Source of the DNA: Dipteris shenzhenensis
Taxonomy: Eukaryota; Polypodiophyta; Polypodiopsida; Gleicheniales
NCBI GenBank assembly: GCA_047967505.1
Contig: CM106540.1
DNA: 64,000 nucleotides
Direction: 5' to 3' (one strand)
The position numbers and the translations under genes were made by a program. Positions 22,200 through 33,070 of this stretch are shown piece by piece (position 1 is the stretch's first letter; each line of letters begins with the position of its first letter). The notes under the pieces are model-generated. The model was not told where the DNA came from and did no database searches. It saw nothing but the letters and a program-made list of their open reading frames with translations.

Positions 22200-23182
22200 C
22201 CTCTTGTAACACTAAAAGGAAGGATGATTTCCGCCACAATATTCACAAGGAGAATTATTGGATAAGCAGGGTTGCAAGTAGTGGTAACATCATGTTCCTC
22301 ATCATATTGCCGAGCCCAACAATCAGAGATAACATGACCATGCTTATCACAGTAAGAACAATGTTTCTCAGGATATTTGAGATGAGAAGAATTGCCACCT
22401 CTATATGGATGACCACCACGTCCATAACTACCACGTCCATATTTAAAGAAAGGATGCTTGTGAGCGACACAAGCTGTCTCTGAATCTGCATCATCCAATG
22501 TTATCATCACAGATTCATGAGGGTCTTTACGACGCTCGCGCCGTTGAGCGTACTAAATCAAAGAAATACATGTTTGATCAAAATCAATCTCGTTTTTGTT
22601 GGAAAGGATGGTAACAATATTATCATATAATGGATCCTGGACTGTGTCGAGAAGATAGGTCACCAATTAATTTCGTGGAACAGGTGCACCAGTAGCAGCA
22701 AGTTGATTGACGATATTCTTGAATGAGTCAATATGAGTTGTCATAGGAGCTCCAACTTTGTACGGAGTGCTCAAAAGATTATGAAGATAAAGAATCTGTA
22801 TGGCAAATTTCTTCTCAAAAGTAGAAACAAGATATTCCCATATTGCATGAGAAGAAGGAAGGGCAAATACATCCAGCATAAGAGAATCATGTAGAGCAGA
22901 TAAAATATACCGATGAGCTGCTTTATCACGAGAACGCCAATCAGCAAAGTCAGATCTCCATTGCTTAAAGAGAGGGCCTTGAGTCACAAGAGCTTGATTC
23001 AGAGTTGCATCAATAGGTTGGGGTGGACAAACGAGATCATCAAGAACAATATCTAAAATATTATCACCTTCGAGTATCAAAAACATCTTCACTTTCCAAC
23101 CAGGAAAACCATGTCCTTGAAATAGAGGAACAGATCGTTGGCTAGAAGGAAAGCCATTGACGATTATAGACATTGCCATCAT
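22200..23182 (-). pseudogene. Gag of nested copia
   Basis: Starts MMAMSIIVNGFPSSQRS at 23,182, with GHGFPGWKVKMFLILEG, WRSRDKAAHRYILSALHDSL and AIWEYLVSTFEKKFA typical of the copia gag domain. A stop follows VPRN near 22,664, then QYAQRRERRKDPHES, a Gly/Arg/Tyr-rich linker and the zinc knuckle CSYCDKHGHVISDC. A second, damaged knuckle (CEYCGGNHPSF, stop, CYK) follows in another frame near 22,220. One nonsense change and one frame shift make it a pseudogene. Confidence 0.9.
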
Positions 23183-23329
23183 ACTTCGGCAGAATACATT
23201 TGTTAGAGCTCACGTCAATGATCAAGAATACAATGGTCACTCTAAAAATATAAAACTCGAGATACCCTAAAAAAGGATAGAACGTGAGATGGGAGTATAC
23301 TACAAATAGCATGCATGCCAAGAAAGCGC

Positions 23330-23520
23330 TTTGAGCTGGTTGATCACGAAACCACGATATTTTTGGAGAAAAGCAAAACTTGTTGATCATGAAACGGAGG
23401 TATTTTTGGCAAAAAGCACTATGATCGTGCTGATCATGAAACCAATACATTTATCACAAAGCCACGAGATTCTTGGCAAAAAGCAATACAAGCGTGCCGA
23501 TCACGAAACCAAGAAAAAAA
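23330..23520 (-). repeat. Leader minisatellite of nested copia
   Basis: Four or so degenerate repeats built from TGATCACGAAACCA and TTTTTGGCAAAAAGCA lie between gag and the primer site. They make no protein sense and belong to the untranslated leader. Confidence 0.7.
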
Positions 23521-23819
23521 GTAGTCGTCACGAAAATTGAAGTAACTTTCTGCTCCAAAGTCCAATTAGGGCGTTTAAGTGCTCAAAACGAAGAGCACGA
23601 CGAGAGATACGCTTGGCAAATTTATATATGATCCATTTGCCACTAATAACTTTCTCAAATTTTCACCAGAAGACCTCCAAAAAACTACATCAAGTTAGAC
23701 ATGTCGAAATCGACAAGAGAAAATAAGCGATGAGATACTGAAAGCGCTGTGTAATCAAATCAACAACTAATACTTTTTGTCTTTCTTCATTACAATGAGC
23801 ATACAATAGCAAAACCTTT

Positions 23820-23834
23820 GTAGCTCTGATACCA
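23820..23834 (-). other. Primer binding site of nested copia
   Basis: On the minus strand TGGTATCAGAGCTAC directly follows the 5' LTR and matches the initiator Met tRNA end. Confidence 0.9.
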
Positions 23835-23967
23835 TGTTGAGAGAGAAGAAGAAGAGATGATAGACACACCAAATAGACTCCCAAAGACTGATTCATATTG
23901 ATCACTAGTTACATATATATAGGTGAGACCTAGTTCAAGTTAGGGCAAGCTATATATAGCTCTAACA
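23835..23967 (-). repeat. 5' LTR of nested copia
   Basis: 133 bp with intact TG...CA ends, TATA-like TATATATAG on the minus strand (about 23,950-23,958), and exact flanking duplication. Confidence 0.95.
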
Positions 23968-25268
23968 GAGACTTATGCTCCAGTAGCAAAGATGGATTCC
24001 ATACAGTTCTTGATATCACTAGCGACACTCAGCAAATGGAATGTGTATCAACTCGATGTCAAGAATGCATTTCTCAATGGTTATCTAGACGAGGATGTCT
24101 ACATGAAACAACAAGCAAGTTATGTTGAACCAAAAAAGGAGAATAAGGTTTTCCATCTCAAGAAAAGTCTCTACGACTTAAAGCAAGCACCCAAAATTTG
24201 CTACAACAGAATTCACAAGTATTTTATTGATCTGGGATACATGAAGTCCAATGCAGATCATGCTCTCTACTACAAAGTTCAAGGGGAAGACATTACTATT
24301 GCACTTTTGTACATAGATGATCTGATTGTGACAAGAAGCAAGGATAGCTTTATCAAAAAACTAAAACAAGACTTATGTGCAAATTTCGACATGAAAGATC
24401 TTAGACTTATGCACTATTGTCTTGGAATTGAGTTTTGGAGAGATTCAGATAGCACATTCATGAGTCAGCTCAAGTATGTTGACAGTCTCCTGAAGAAGTT
24501 TCATATGGCAGATTGCAAGATTGCAACCACTCCCATGGAACAGAGTTTGAGACTTACTAAAGATTCAGAAAAGCCTACAGTCAATGACAGATACTACAAG
24601 CAACTCATCGAATCTCTTATATATATGACAATCACACAGCCAGATATTTGCTATGCAGTAAGCTCACTAGCACAGTTTATGGCAAATCCAAAATAGTCTC
24701 ACTGGAATGCAGCCAAAAGAGTCTTGAGATACATCAGAGGTATAAGACAGTTTGGGATAGAATACAAAGGAATTCATCCACGGTTGCATGGATACTATGA
24801 TAGTGACTATGCTAGAGATCATGAGACCAGGATATCGACACAAGGATATGCATTTTCCTTGGTCAAGGTGCTATATCATGGTTGTCAAACAAACAGCCAA
24901 GTGTTTCTTTGTCTTCAGCAGAAACAGAATATAGAGCACTCACTACAGGTGCATGTGAGGCTATATGGCTCAAAATATTATTGTCAGAAATAGATTACTT
25001 TGATGAGTCAAAGCCAACAACAATAAACTGTGATAATCAATCGGCTCAAGCATTGGCCAAGAATCCAGTATATCACTCCAGGACAAAGCACATTGATGTC
25101 AGAGAGCACTTCATCAGAGAAAGAGTGTACTTGGTGACATCACACTACAGCATTGTGATAGCAAAGAGAATGTTGCAGCCATCTTTACCAAACCACTCGG
25201 TAAAGACCTATTCGAGAAACACCGACTAGCTCTTGGTTTCATGCAGAGGAAGGACATTCCCATTAAAG
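23968..25268 (+). pseudogene. Host copia RT and RNase H, right of nested insertion
   Basis: The frame resumes ETYAPVAKMDSIQFLISLAT and continues LDVKNAFLNGYLDEDVYMKQ, SLYDLKQAPKICYNRIHKY, YIDDLIVTRSK (catalytic YIDD), GIEFWRDSDSTFMSQLKY and AQFMANPK to a stop at 24,694. RNase H follows in two frames: RYIRGIRQFGIEYKG, YYDSDYARDHETR, LSSAETEYRALTTGACEAIW, NCDNQSAQALAKNPVYHSRT and KHIDVREHFI. A frameshift sits near 24,865 and another near 25,135, after which a tail of FTKPLGK type can be read. The polypurine tract GAGGGAAGG precedes the LTR. Confidence 0.93.
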
Positions 25269-25364
25269 GGGTGTGATGGAATGTAATGGTCACTCCTTCT
25301 TCGATTCCCTAGAATCATCATCTTGAGGGAAGGCCTACTTCATGATGTTGATCTAGAGGGAAGG

Positions 25365-25618
25365 TGTTGAGAGTTCATGCTCAACATCATGTGATCATGT
25401 GTGCATAGCACCATCACATGATATGTGCATAGCACTAACCTTATAGAGTGCTATAAAGGAAAGGGTTAGATCCCCTAACCCTAACCCTAAATGGGTTTGT
25501 ATATATTCTATTTTTTCAACTAAATTTACTGTACAGTTAGTCATTTGTGGTGTGCTCTCTAGCTGTGCCGTCTCTCCTCATCTCCACTCTTCTCCTCTCC
25601 CCTCTTCATATTTTGTTA
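25365..25618 (+). repeat. 3' LTR of host copia
   Basis: 254 bp, beginning TGTTGAGAGTTCATGCTCAA. The final CA is mutated to TA. It contains CCCTAACCCTAACCCTAAAT at 25,473-25,492, closer to the plant telomere repeat than the 5' LTR copy. Confidence 0.93.
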
Positions 25619-25632
25619 AGCTCTTACGTCTT

Positions 25633-25690
25633 GTGCATGTGGGATGCCAATTAATGAGGGAACAAAAATGGGGGCTCTTGCTTGATGTGG
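25633..25690 (+). repeat. Third copy of the GTGCATGTGGGATGCCAA unit
   Basis: It matches the two units at 16,404-16,514 and shows that the copia inserted into this tandem repeat. Confidence 0.75.
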
Positions 25691-25747
25691 GACACTCTCA
25701 AACATAGGCTCCATCGATTTTGAATCCTTGTACATCCTTTAGCCTCA

Positions 25748-27960
25748 ATGCAACCTTATCATCTTTCGAATATTGTTGGCAAGAAACCAAAGGTGCCTGT
25801 AGATTATGAGTCAAGAATGGCGCATTTTCTGGCAAACCTACCAAGGAAGGTATTTAGGCATGAAGCAATGATGCTACAGAGGCCCTTTTCAAAATCTGAA
25901 ATAAAGTACACAATGATGCAGATGGCTAGAGAAAAAATGCCAGGATCAGATGGGATGCCTGTGGATTTCTTTCAAAACTATTGGGACACATGCAAGTATC
26001 AGATTGTGCGTTTAATCAACTGGTGTTGTAGTAAGGGCGAGCTCCCTAGCATGATCAACACAGGAGTAATCAAATTGATCCCAAAAGGATGTAACAGACT
26101 TAAACAAAATCAATGGAGGCCACTTTCTATGCTAAACACATCCAATAAGGTTATTGCCAAAGCATTGGCTAACAGGATTAAGTTCATACTCGCAAGATTG
26201 GTTCATCCTAAATAGTTCAGATTTGTAGCAAGCAGAAACATCCATGAGGTTGTGCTGAATGCCTTAATTGCTGTGGATTATGCATTGACTCATAATGAAA
26301 GGGTTGTAATGTTAAACCTTGATCTAGAGAAAGCTTATGACGGGTGACTTGGGAGTTTGTCATTCACACCATGCAGGCACTTGGCTTTGGAAGTGGTTTC
26401 TGCAAGTTGGTTAAGATGCTATTCTCCAATGCCTAGGCCACAATATCTCTTAATGGCTATCATTTCCAGAAATTTTCATTACGAAGGTCAATAAGGCAGG
26501 GATGCCCATTGGCACCGTTCTTTTTGCTTTAGTAACTTAGCCTGTCCTGGTTTAGATTGATTAGCACCTAAGTAGTGGGAGCATTAGAGGGTTGAGGCTA
26601 CCAGATAACCCTGATTTTTGCTCGTAGTTCTTTGCTGATGATAACACCAATTTCTTAGCTGGGACAGAAGACAATGTCAATAGATTTATGGAGTTACTTA
26701 AGGAATTTGCTGCCTTGTTAGATTCAAGGATCAACCAAGAGAAGACAACCGCATTGTGGCTTGGGTGGGGTGATCCACCTCAGTGGACACAGAATTTTCA
26801 GCTCAATTGGATCCCAAAGGGACAAATAATAAGATATTTAGGATGCCCACTGGGAGTTGGGGTTTCTTTCAACAAGCAGAAATCCGATTGGGCTTATTTG
26901 AAAATCAAAGGAAAACTGGCAAAGTGGTCAAGAGAAATGATAGCACTGGCGGGAAGGGTCACAATAGCAAAGCATGTGCTTGAATCTAGAGCTATCGGTT
27001 TATATACTTTTAGTTATGCCAGTCACAAAAACGAATCTCAGGAAAATTGATAAGGCAATTACTAACTTTTTATGGGAGAACAGATGGCACGTGATCAATT
27101 TGGGCATGCTTTCAGCTTCTAAAAGAGATGGTGGTTTGGGGCTAAGCCCCATGAAAGATAAAAATGAGAGGCTATGCACTAATTGGCTGCTATAGATGGA
27201 CTTCTCACAGTCATGGGCTAAAGTGTCATGATCCTTGATCTGCTTGAATGCTCCTAGGGGTGTTAATTTCCCATGGTAAGACGTCCTCTTTTCAGAAGAG
27301 GCTATCAAAATAAAGTAGTCTAAGTAAATGTCAAGGCTGATGAAAATATGGAAAATAAAGATACATGGTTGCTACTGGGGTAGGCTTAGAGCCTTAAGCA
27401 ATGATGCCTCCCTTGGAAGATCATTGTGGTTGACTGACTGGCCTCTCAACAGTGGTCCACCATTCATAAGCTCTCATCCATGACTGGTAAGAAAACTTTA
27501 TGACAAGGGGCTCAAGACATTCAGTCAAGTCTAGGGGAGAAATGCAAGGAAATGCACTTTCATGTGCTCTGGGATTGTTTCTTTGCTAGAGAAATTTGGA
27601 GAGAAATAGTGGAGATACAAATAAAGGTCAGATGGAAGATTGCTCTTTTGGGGGACTGGGGCAATCTCAATGATTCCATATGGGAGGTGTGGATAATTGT
27701 AAGGGGAACAATGATTTTGTATCTTTGGAGGTATAGGAACGATGTTGTTTTTTAGAGACCACATTATGGAAGAACCTTAGGCCAAAGGATCATTAAGCAA
27801 GCTAAGAAAACAATATAGTTTTTTGGAAGGAAAACAAGGTTTTCAATACTCTAGGGAAACTATGGATGTAATAGCCTTTGTCCCCTTAAAAGCAGCAAAC
27901 TTTTTACCTTTTTTTTACTATTGTAAATATTTTTTGTTGTTAATATGAGTTATCTTTTCA
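25748..27960 (+). pseudogene. L1-type LINE ORF2 (reverse transcriptase) relic
   Basis: The first frame (155 codons) has KYTMMQMAREKMPGSDGMPV, LINWCCSKGELPSMINTGVI, LIPKGCNRLKQNQWRPLSM and LNTSNKVIAKALANRIKFIL, the fingers-palm region of plant non-LTR RT. After a stop come LNLDLEKAYDG (first catalytic Asp) and, at about 26,630, FFADDNTNFLAG (the F-A-D-D box). A further frame has QEKTTALWLGWGDPP and PLGVGVSFNKQKSDW, and near 27,550 MHFHVLWDCFFAREIW resembles the C-terminal zf-RVT region. At least five stops or frameshifts are present. The endonuclease part is missing. The 3' end is placed before the TA repeat. Confidence 0.88.
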
Positions 27961-27965
27961 GTCGG

Positions 27966-28001
27966 GATATATATATATATATATATATAGATATATATAT
28001 A
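27966..28001. repeat. (TA)n microsatellite at the LINE 3' end
   Basis: ATATATAT run interrupted once by a G, directly after the LINE tail. Confidence 0.9.
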
Positions 28002-28870
28002 ATAGTCTTTTGCTCATGTGGTCTCCTATCCCTTTCACTCCCATCTTTTGCCTCTAACTTGTTAAGGCCCCATGGTGTCTGTCTCCCTCCCTTGAAGGAT
28101 ACACTCCCCAATTATAGAATATCATCCCTCTTCATGGATAAGTTTGCTCTAACTGCAGAATATGCTCAACATGGATGCAGATGGTAAAGAGAAAGCTTAT
28201 TAAATAGGAAAAGCAAGGAGAAAGCTTATAATATATAAAACACTGTATTAGATAAAGTGGGACAAAAGTTGCATTTTGGGAATTTTGAAATTGGGTGGAT
28301 TTCATTAAATTTGGGAAAGGTTTCATTAAATTTGGGAAAATTTTCATTGATTGTGGGATTTTTTCCAATATTGAATATGCTGATATTTGGAAATTTCAAT
28401 GGTTATGAAAAACTTCATTGGTTGTGAAAAGTTTCATTGGGTATAATAACCAAAACAAAGCATGCATTTGTGGTAGAGTTTGAAAATCATGTATTTGGTG
28501 GTGTTAATAAACACTGTTTGCGGACAACATGTATATTTTATTTGAGATGTTAATAAACACCAGTTGGTGGTGTTAACAAACACTGTGCAAAGTGAACCAC
28601 TACAAACAAAGTTGTTGGTGGTGAAAGACAACTTCTAAAAATTGTCATATTAATAATATGCAAATATCCCTTGATAAGATAACAACAATTGAGAAACATC
28701 ACATGAGAACACATATTACAACGGAAGTTTGGGAGATCAAGAGGGAGAAAATCATCACCATTTTTTATGCTCTGATACCAAGCAAACTCTCCTATGCTTT
28801 GATATATACACTCCATGGAATCTTAATCTTCTTGGGTTTATTTATGGCTTTTAATGTCCATGACTAGACC
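28002..28870. other. Unassigned region with small tandem repeats
   Basis: Repeats of TTTCATTAAATTTGGGAAA (28,300-28,345) and of TTCATTGGTTGTGAAAAG (28,400-28,440) are followed by repeats of GGTGTTAATAAACACTG (28,498-28,590). At 28,765-28,780 CTCTGATACCAAGC is the reverse complement of a copia primer site without a recognisable LTR beside it. I see no coding region. Confidence 0.5.
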
Positions 28871-28879
28871 AATGCATCA

Positions 28880-30295
28880 ATACACTCCCATACCTATGGA
28901 TCCAACCTATTCTATGCCCAATACTTGTTCTAGTAGTCAACATAGGCATCTGCATCACTGAGCCCCTTTCTCTTAATTGATGGTGTCCAATACTGAATTA
29001 ATAATTTCTTAAAGTTAGGACATCTTGGCACTTGATACGGCAACCCCAAGTCATATGGGGTATATAGGGTCTGATGGCCTCACCAAGACGAAGTCGCCTT
29101 GCTTAACATCCACCATTGGTCTAAATTTTTCCCTTGGTTTACCTTGTAGCGGCCTGCAATAGTGATCATTCCATTCCTCATAGCCTTGGAACTCATTAAT
29201 GCAAGCATCTATATCATCCTCCTCATGAGGCGATTGTGTTCTTGGCCAAAAGTCTCTGTACACTCCTATCTCTGAGATGTTTTCATGTTCGAGCTCAACA
29301 ATCATGGTTTTCCAGTAGTCTATCACTGGCCTAATGTAGGACTCATACGATGCATTATTTCCACTTGCAAATCTCTCCCAAAACTTACTGTAATCCTTTA
29401 TGCTTGATATTAATTGCAAGTGATCTCTCACAAATGCAACCATTGGCAGTATATCTAGACAACTTGTTGGCAACAATGGTCGACCCTCACTATCTTTCTT
29501 CCACATCTCGATTCCCCCTTCAATGGTGGGCATCCGATTTGGTGATTTTGGATGCACCTTGTACTACATCATAGGTCTGTCACCTTGCATGTAAAATCGA
29601 AATTGTAATCGCTTTGCATGACCAACTAGCATTTCTTTCCCATCACATAGGTAGCAATCCACATAATCCTTGAAGTTAGGAACCCATGTAAGAAGAAATG
29701 GTGCTGGTGAAGATGATGTACATTTTTTGAATGTATCTATCAAATGAGGGAAAGTGAATGTTTGTCCCCACTTGGAAGCTCTCATAGAGCCTACTGAACA
29801 TTGCATCAATGTCCTCATGGGTGTGTCTTGCCATCAAGAAGACCAATTGAACTGTCTTGAAAATGCCCCTTACTACAAGAAGAGAAAGGTATGCAAACAA
29901 TTTTTGTTCTCAGACCCACAATTATCTAGTTGGAGTAGCAAGTTCTCTGGAAACATTTGGTATGGTAGCTCAACAACAACACTTCCCTCTGAAGAGGGTG
30001 GGTTTTCTCTTGTATTTGACAGCAACAAATTCGTACATGTGTATGTAGCCCTTGCAATGGAAGTTATGGCATCCGTGACAGACTTCGGGTCTCTTTGTTT
30101 AGGCACCCTATTAATGAAAGTGTACCTTCTTTTCTTTGAAGATGGATCACCCCTTTTCAACATTCGATCATTGACCACCTCATCCATGCTAGCAACGTGG
30201 TCCATGGGCACATATTGTTGCAATGGGCTTCCATCAAGTAAGGTAATATGCTTGATGGGACACTTAACTAGGTTGAGAGAGCTAGCATCTTGCAT
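28880..30295 (-). pseudogene. Transposase-like gene relic (GHTHEDID / DUF7869-type)
   Basis: Minus-strand order is: LVKCPIKHITLLDGSPLQQY and VPMDHVASMDEVVND, KKRRYTFINRVPKQRDPKSV, then LLLQLDNCGSENKN, LLVVRGIFKTVQLVFLMARH running into THEDIDAMFSRLYESF, then FLLTWVPNFKDYVDCYL, FRFYMQGDRPMM, MWKKDSEGRPLLPTSCLDI, EIGVYRDFWPRTQ, WNDHYCRPLQGKPREKF, VRPSDPIYPI and, past a stop, KLLIQYWTPSIKRKGLSDAD. The L-D-N-x-x-x-E-N-K-N and H-T-H-E-D-I-D-x-x-F-S pairs are the core of a family I recall as DUF7869, which I take to be an RNase H-fold transposase-like domain. Frameshifts near 29,560, 29,690 and 29,880 break it. It is the most complete of three copies in the window (190-830 and 10,111-10,860 are the others). 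Confidence 0.7.
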
Positions 30296-30299
30296 AGAA

Positions 30300-30951
30300 G
30301 ACCCACTTCTTGTAATTTGTTCTTTCTTTTCAATGCTCTTGCTTTAGGAGATGATTATATTCACCACATCTCTGATGTAGAGTCTCCTTCAGAAGCTTGG
30401 CAGAAGCTTGACATGATTTTTGGTGCTAGCTCTCACATCTCTAAATTATCACTCAAAATCTCTTTCTTTGAATTGAAGATGGTTAGTGGCACTACTTTGG
30501 CAGCTCATGTCAACTACATGCGGAGTCTTATGACTCAATTAGCTTCTATCAACTCTCCTATTACTCCAGATGATGCTATGGCAGTGTTACTTAAGAGTAT
30601 GCCTGAAGATTATGATCATATAGTTACCACTTTGAAAAATCTTCCTAATCCTAATCTTGAAGGTATTATCTCTGCTCTCCAAGAAGAAGAAAGGCATATG
30701 GAGCTTAGGAAAGGCAATGACACTGTTTATGCTGTAAAACTCTAGAAGGGCAAGTTTACCCCTTGCAATCACTGTGGAAAGACAAATCACATTTCAAAAG
30801 ACTACTTCAAAATTAATCCATGCAAACACTGTGGCAAGAACAACCATCATGAGAAATTTTGCAGAGCCAAAGCAAAGACAGAAAATGCAAATCTACTTTC
30901 AGTTCATGAGCCTCCACAAGATGAGGCATCCTTTGAAGATTATGCATTTTA
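30300..30951 (+). pseudogene. Ty1/copia gag with two zinc knuckles
   Basis: LFFLFNALALGDDYIHHISD, SEAWQKLDMIFGASSHISKL, DDAMAVLLKSMPEDYDHIVT and ALQEEERHMELRK are the copia gag (UBN2-type) domain. After a stop at 30,744 there is KFTPCNHCGKTNHISKDYF (knuckle with Tyr for the last Cys) and NPCKHCGKNNHHEKFC (complete). The frame ends FEDYAF. It starts abruptly against the minus-strand relic and has no pol downstream. After about 160 bp it is cut by gypsy element A. The copia 3' end on the other side of A (39,222-39,711) may be the same element. Confidence 0.88.
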
Positions 30952-31112
30952 AATCATATGTATGCTCCAGATCTCTCTTTTTATGTCAAGGTACTCAGCC
31001 TAGATAGTCCTCCAAAATGAATGAAATAAACTATTGTGTTTTGTGTGTTTTGTAAACACCTCTGGTCACCATATGATGTAGGCCATGTGTATGTGTTTTT
31101 GCTCCATGGTAC

Positions 31113-33020
31113 TGTGACATGAAGTTGGGGGTAATAAACTTCACGCACCTCTTCACTTCCTGCTGCTTTCGAACTGATTGCCAAAGATATTTATCATTGA
31201 GAATGGAACATTAGAAAGAAGCTTTTATGCCAAGATACCACACCATACTTTCCTCCCTCAGATAAGAATGAAGATGGTAACATCCCAAGTGATGTTGTAA
31301 TCAAGCATAGGGAGAAGGAAAGGATCAGCAGAGGCCATAATCTCAGCGAGCTGGGCGGTCTGCGCCAAAGAGAAGAGCGATATATTGTTGAAAGAAGATC
31401 TTGCAGCTCAACATGATATGAACTGATATATATCGAGGAGTTTGAAGGGGCTGATTAGGTCGGATGGGTAGATTCCGAGGAAACATTGCACCTCCTTCAT
31501 AGACACCTTTACACTTAGCTCAAAACACTCTACAAACTGTCATTAGACACAAAGGCCTATAACTTTCAGTAGAGATATGATATCAGAGATTCAAACACAC
31601 AAAGAGATGCGCCTTGAGATGGGCTTCACGCTGATATAAGTTTCATTGAAAACAAATAGATAGTTGAAGAGATATGGACAGTCTACTAGAAGGGGGGTAA
31701 AACTATCATGAAAACAGACTATCAAACACAGAGACTCATAACTTTTTGCAACAGTATTTGATTCAAGATTTCATTATACACAAACATGCGCCTTGAAGAG
31801 AGCTTCGTGCTGATATAAATTTCATTACAATTGGACTACCGAGCAGAAAGTTATGAGCAAAACACTAACAGGGGGTCAAACTGTCATGAAAACTACCCTC
31901 CACCCAAGCCTCCACCCAGGCTAATTTCGCCTGAGCAGGATGCTCCCTCAAGACTCCACCTTCATCAACGATCCACCCCTCATAGATTTCGCCTAGAAGA
32001 GGGGAAGAAGTTTGCATAGTGGCTCGGGAAACAAATGGACCATGTGTGCACAGTGAGCAGCCGAATAGAAAGAACTTTTAAGGCTTTGAAAGAAAGAAAA
32101 AGGGAAGAGACACTCAAGAGAGAGAGAACCTGAAGTGACCTTCATTACAAATAGAGTGGGAATCCACTTCAACACTACAAACACAAGGGAGAAGAAGATG
32201 TTTCATACATACAAGAGGGAGCGGAAGCTCCAAGACTACTCATAGAGAGAGAATAAACTAGAGAGAGAAGGACTCAAGAGTCTACATAAGAGAATATCTA
32301 CAAGAGGGAGAGAAGGCTCATGGAAGAAGCTTGAGGAGACTAGAACTACAACAACATAAGGCCTAATGGTAGAAGAGATTGATGAACAAGGGAGAGGAGG
32401 GCTCCTTTTATAGAGATTTTATCACCCTCCTTCACCTATTTACAATTGCCGCCTGTAGATTCTTTTCCCCATCAACCACATAAGCACATATGTCACTATC
32501 CATGTCCTTTTTTGGCTACTCTTGCCATGTGTCCCATCAAAAGATGCTCAAGACTCTTAAAATATTGAGAAAGTCAAGAGTCTCCCCACATGGAGCCCAT
32601 AGGGACCCTCTCTTTTCCACATGTCCACATCCTCCTTATTCCACATAGGAGTTCTAGAAGGATTCCTCTTGACTTCACACTCCTCCACATGCCTTCCACA
32701 TGCTTGGCATGTGGCCTCTCTTATATTATTGGAACACATAAACATGAGCCCACCTCTTTATATGACTCACTCTTTCTATCTTCTAAAAACTCATAATATC
32801 CCATACACAAATAACTCTCACCCCATACCAAGGTATTTATAATTCATACCTATGGTATTTACAATGAGCCATTCCACTCATCCTCTCAATCCCATACAAT
32901 ATCATAGAAAATAGAAATAAGCGAGAGCCGCTAGGCTATCACTTGATACTCAAACCCTTGTCAAACATAGAGAAAAACAATATCAATGCAAAGTTAAAAA
33001 TATCAATTTTTAGCGTCACA
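31113..33020 (-). repeat. 3' LTR of gypsy A
   Basis: 1,908 bp, paired with 37,327-39,217 and related to the LTRs of element B. On the minus strand CTATAAAAGGAG at about 32,400-32,412 is a TATA box. Short frames within it recur in all four LTRs and are not genes. Confidence 0.93.
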
Positions 33021-33032
33021 TCTTCCCCCCCC
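33021..33032 (-). other. Polypurine tract of gypsy A
   Basis: GGGGGGGGAAGA on the minus strand directly abuts the 3' LTR. Confidence 0.85.
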
Positions 33033-33070
33033 AGCAGATCTTCTCTAGTACAGAGAGGGTCTACTGGCCC

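Larger units (their letters stand above)
17781..23967 (-). mobile_element. Nested Ty1/copia element, nearly full length, with internal inversion
   Basis: 6,187 bp, minus strand. LTRs are 133 bp each (17,781-17,913 and 23,835-23,967). The target duplication GAGAC is perfect (17,776-17,780 and 23,968-23,972). The primer site next to the right LTR and the polypurine tract next to the left LTR set the orientation. Gag, protease, integrase and the first part of RT read leftward; a 1.49-kb RT-RNase H segment (18,562-20,050) reads rightward; the RNase H tail reads leftward again. Confidence 0.95.
16515..25618 (+). mobile_element. Host Ty1/copia element with perfect TSD, interrupted by a nested copia
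   Basis: LTRs at 16,515-16,771 and 25,365-25,618 are close copies. The direct repeat AGCTC flanks the element exactly (16,510-16,514 and 25,619-25,623). An initiator-Met primer site follows the left LTR and a polypurine tract precedes the right one. Without the 6,187-bp nested element and its 5-bp duplication only about 2.9 kb of the host remains. Gag, protease and most of integrase are deleted between the leader and 17,221. Confidence 0.95.

Noticed and set aside
28765-28780. Isolated reverse primer-site-like CTCTGATACCAAGC
   Set aside because: No LTR end or gag is recognisable beside it, so it is not listed as an element.
32557-32842. Frames beginning MEPIGTLSFPHVH and, on the other strand, MFMCSNNIREATCQACGRH
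   Set aside because: They recur four times because they lie in the gypsy LTRs, on both strands over the same bases, near the TATA box; no coding bias or domain.
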